64,000 nucleotides of DNA from Gordionus sp. m RMFG-2023. Its lineage: Eukaryota; Nematomorpha; Gordioida; Chordodea; Parachordodidae. Position numbers and translations under genes: made by a program. Below are positions 61,110 through 64,000 of this stretch, piece by piece. The stretch is taken from NCBI RefSeq assembly GCF_954871325.1, contig NC_088777.1, positions 32,961,366-33,025,365 of the forward strand, read 5' to 3'. Position 1 is the stretch's first letter, and every line of letters starts with the position of its first letter. Under the pieces are notes generated by a model, which was not told where the DNA came from, did not search any database, and worked only from the letters and a program-made list of their open reading frames with translations.

Positions 61110-63367
61110 AGAGCTACGTTAGGTTTTCCTCATAATCCATCTGACTGGACAAATTAAAAAGGGGATAAAAATGAGGAGCCCTTCACACGTTTGTGGGCAA
61201 GCCGCACGTACTTGTACGCGTAATAGTCCAAGGACTATTTCTTAAACGTCTGCTGATGAGGAAAGGACAAAATAAGCACAGCCCACACCCATAAGATGCT
61301 TATATACATAATAGATTTTAAAGGCAAAGGGGGACCTAACTTTAAGATGAGAAAATTGATAGCAAATAATAGATGAAAGGAAAAGTTCGATACAGAATAA
61401 GGAGAGAGAAAAGGGAGCAAAAGTAAAATAAAGAAGATAAAACAAAAGTAAAAATAACCTGTGTCAGGGAGGAGTTTATGAGAGATTCAAATGATTTGAT
61501 TTGATCTTCAACAGTTTATTTATTGATTTCTTATCTTTATTCAAATAAAAAACTGATTCGTGTTGAGGTTTAAATCCATGATATCCTTCACTGCCCTATA
61601 AAACCATAAAGTTTTATATTTCCCATAGACTTTGCCGTTGAATGAGCATAACCAATTTATCGCCTCCAGGACCAGGCTATTATTTGTGTGATTCCGCAGA
61701 ATGTGTGCAAAAAAGGTAAGACGTTTCTTTTTCAAAGTCACTTGCACTAGAGTGTGACGTGACCTCCGCCAAAGGTTAACATTAAAGATAATGTTGGGGT
61801 AAAAAAATGCCATTTATTATCCTAAGACATTTGTTGACGAACACCTGTAATCTCCTGATCTCTGTTTTCGTAATCTACCATATATCACCGCCGTAAAGGA
61901 GAATTGGGATGATGGTGGTATTGAAAATACGTAGCCTAGTGTAAACCGATATCTCCCTGGATTTCCACAGTTTGAAATATTTGTAAAAAGCAGCCCTTGC
62001 ATTATGAATTCTAATTTTTAGTTGTGACAGCTACCCCTATTATCCATGTTTACCCCAAGATATTTATAGGAGGACACCACGTTGACCAACTTTTCCCCAA
62101 CCATCCAATCAACCAATGGGGGCGCATGAGATGATGGCATAATTACCGTCTTATCGAAGTTTATATCCAATTCAACCTTTAAGCTGAAGGAATTAAGTAT
62201 CAAGACTAAATTGTGGGCCTCCTCCAAGCTCTTGGCGAACATAATTAAGTCATCTGCATAAAAAATCACCCTATTTTCCAAAAACCATGGCTAATTAAGT
62301 CCAAGTTCCAGAAGATTTGCAGCTCCCAGCGAATCAATAATTATTTTATTCATAACTATATTGAACAACAGCGGAGAGACGACACACCCTTGTTTTACTC
62401 CTTTTTTAGTTCTAAAGGGGGGAGAAACTTTATTAATAATTTTAAACGAGGCGAAGAGATTACTGTAATGTGTCTTTAGAATCCTAATGATGTTTCCGTC
62501 AATGCCACATCCTTCTAGGATTTCCCACAAATAATCATAAATAACACTGTCAAAAGCGCGCTTAAAATCGACGAAGATAAAGTAGAATGGTAATATGTAT
62601 TTGTCACACTTCTGTATTAATATCTTTAATGCCAATATAGGTTCATTGATATTCCTGTTTGGGCGGTAGGCACAGATGTACTTGGACAGAAGATTAGGCG
62701 TGGTCAAAAGAATGCGGTTTTTTAGAAGAATCATGAAAACCTTGGACACGATGGATGTGAGAGCAATAGCTCTGTAATCCTTAAATTTAGCAGGATTAGG
62801 GGTTTTGGGGAAGTTATAAAAAATTGTCAAATTCCAGTCAGCTGGCATCTTCCCCGTAACCCAAATCCTATTGAACAACCCCAGCAAGAGCTGAGAAACT
62901 TCTGAGGGGGCAGCTTTCAGATGTTCTCCTAAGATGTTATCTGGACCTGGGGATTTATTGTTCCTAAGTTTTTTAATGGCCTTAGTTATTTCCACCACTG
63001 AAAAGTTTGCATCAGATGATACTGTGGTACGGCTAGAGGATGGAAATACGACTGGTCTCCTTGAATCAAAGGTTTCCATGTAATGGTCCAACCATAGAGC
63101 CCTCTGTTTGTCCGGGTCGGTAATCAATTTATTATTGTCCAGTCTGATTGATGGGAGAGGCTTGAATACTCTTGCACTATAGAAAAGCTTGAGCTTTTTA
63201 TAGGCATCAAAAGTTCTGTTTTCTCTAATGTCTCTATCAATCTCGAAAGCTTTCTTTGCTATGTAGATCCTCCTGTCCCTCCTAAGGAGTCTATGGATTG
63301 TCGTCCATAGGGCACCACGTCTATCAAGCGACCTAAGTTGGTTTGTGTTCAATGTGAAAGCATGCAA
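61110..63367 (-). mobile_element. Second LINE, 5'-truncated, broken
   Basis: Minus orientation, related to the LINE at 10681-14391 but not the same copy type. No endonuclease precedes the reverse transcriptase, so the 5' part is missing, as usual for LINE copies. The exact 3' end was not located; sequence from 61540 to about 61110 is presumed 3' untranslated and abuts the hAT right end. Confidence 0.7.
61541..63367 (-). pseudogene. LINE reverse transcriptase and C-terminal region
   Basis: 63367-62291 is open for 358 codons: KSPGPDNILGEHLKAA, FKDYRAIALTSIVSKVF, CAYRPNRNINEPILALKIL, FVDFKRAFDSVIYDYLWEIL (catalytic Asp in FVDF) and VKQGCVVSPLLFNIVMNKI. 62281-62018 carries VIFYADDLIMFAKS (Asp pair) and SSYKYLGVNMDN. 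62002-61817 and 61813-61541 hold the worn tail (LTFFAHILRNHTNNSLVLEA). Two or three frame breaks separate these parts. Better preserved than the first LINE. Confidence 0.85.
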
Positions 63368-64000
63368 TAAGTTTCAATATTTTACTCCTAGAGTATAAAA
63401 GATTAGAAAACTAATAATAATAATTAATATTTAAGTTAAAATAAAGGGCGTCACTGAAATTTCAAATAAATACTCAAGTGTAGAATATATTTAGAAAAAA
63501 GTATCTGTTTTTTTTACTCTATTTATGCATAATTTCTTGGGGCTTCGCCTAACATACCCTCTTTTGAGCTACGACCGACTTTATGTTAATAGATTAGTAG
63601 TTTATGGAGGGGGGGGGGGCTAATTTTTTGATCGTTAGCCCACTTTCCAAATTTTGAATTTGTACATATTTTAAATATAATATGTCGATTTTAAATATAT
63701 CAAATTCATTAATATATAAAATCGTAGCCCCACCCAAGTTTTAAACAATACATCACTGCCATATTTATACCTTTTACTTATAATAATAGCGTATTATAAA
63801 TGTTGGGGGAGGAGCTAAGTTCCCCATTCAATTCTCTTTATTTTTAGTTGCTTTTCCAAAAATTGAGAAATGGTTTAGAAACTTTTCTAAAAATATTTAA
63901 TTTTTTTACAAAAGTTTAGTCGTCTATTCCTATAAAAATTTTTAAAAAATACTTTTTATTTTCATATTTCAATATTCCACATGAAAGAGAAGCAAAAAGT
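63368..64000. other. Window end, no gene recognised
   Basis: AT-rich with a G tract at 63608-63618 and a possible worn TE tip (GGGGCTTCGCCTAAC, 63539). No exon of MBD2/3 was recognised here. Confidence 0.3.

Overview
This is a very AT-rich nuclear fragment from a metazoan. Animal origin is supported by an MBD2/3-type NuRD gene and by an I-BAR/SH3 (IRSp53-like) gene, both split by introns. The species cannot be named from the sequence; a parasitic or otherwise fast-evolving invertebrate would fit the base composition and sequence divergence, but that is a guess. Two host genes lie tail to tail. The rest is mostly transposable elements at several stages of decay, dominated by hAT DNA transposons.

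Layout. Positions 1-2007: decayed hAT whose right end is visible. 2051-4019: second hAT. 4557-45444, plus strand: a single phase-consistent gene model of 14 exons (C-terminal half of an I-BAR domain, Ser/Asn-rich linker, SH3 domain, WH2-like segment, polyproline tail) whose introns hold most of the repeats. These include a Tigger/pogo transposon (8258-15337) with a LINE inserted in a 148-bp tandem repeat inside it, a GGCC-rich hAT-like MITE family, a foldback-type element (about 23340-24810), a CAGGGCC hAT (24912-27192), a TIR element filled with about 118-bp tandem repeats (32674-34984), a degraded Gypsy-like integrase fossil, and a hAT with a perfect 8-bp target duplication (39300-41236). 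45445-49624 is intergenic with MITEs. 49625-55923, minus strand: MBD2/3 homologue in three exons; its 5.2-kb second intron holds nested hATs. 56020-61101: a nearly whole five-exon hAT containing a Gypsy protease scrap. 61102-63367: second LINE, 5'-truncated. 63368-64000: no gene seen.

The two host genes have unrelated likely roles: membrane curvature and actin signalling for the first, chromatin repression for the second. The window gives no sign of an operon or a coordinated system. Both genes seem to tolerate poor polypyrimidine tracts and unusual donors (GTTTGA, GTTTAA). No new defence or metabolic system was found. The most unusual structures are the tandem-array TIR element, the foldback element, and the repeated nesting of elements that lets insertion order be read directly.
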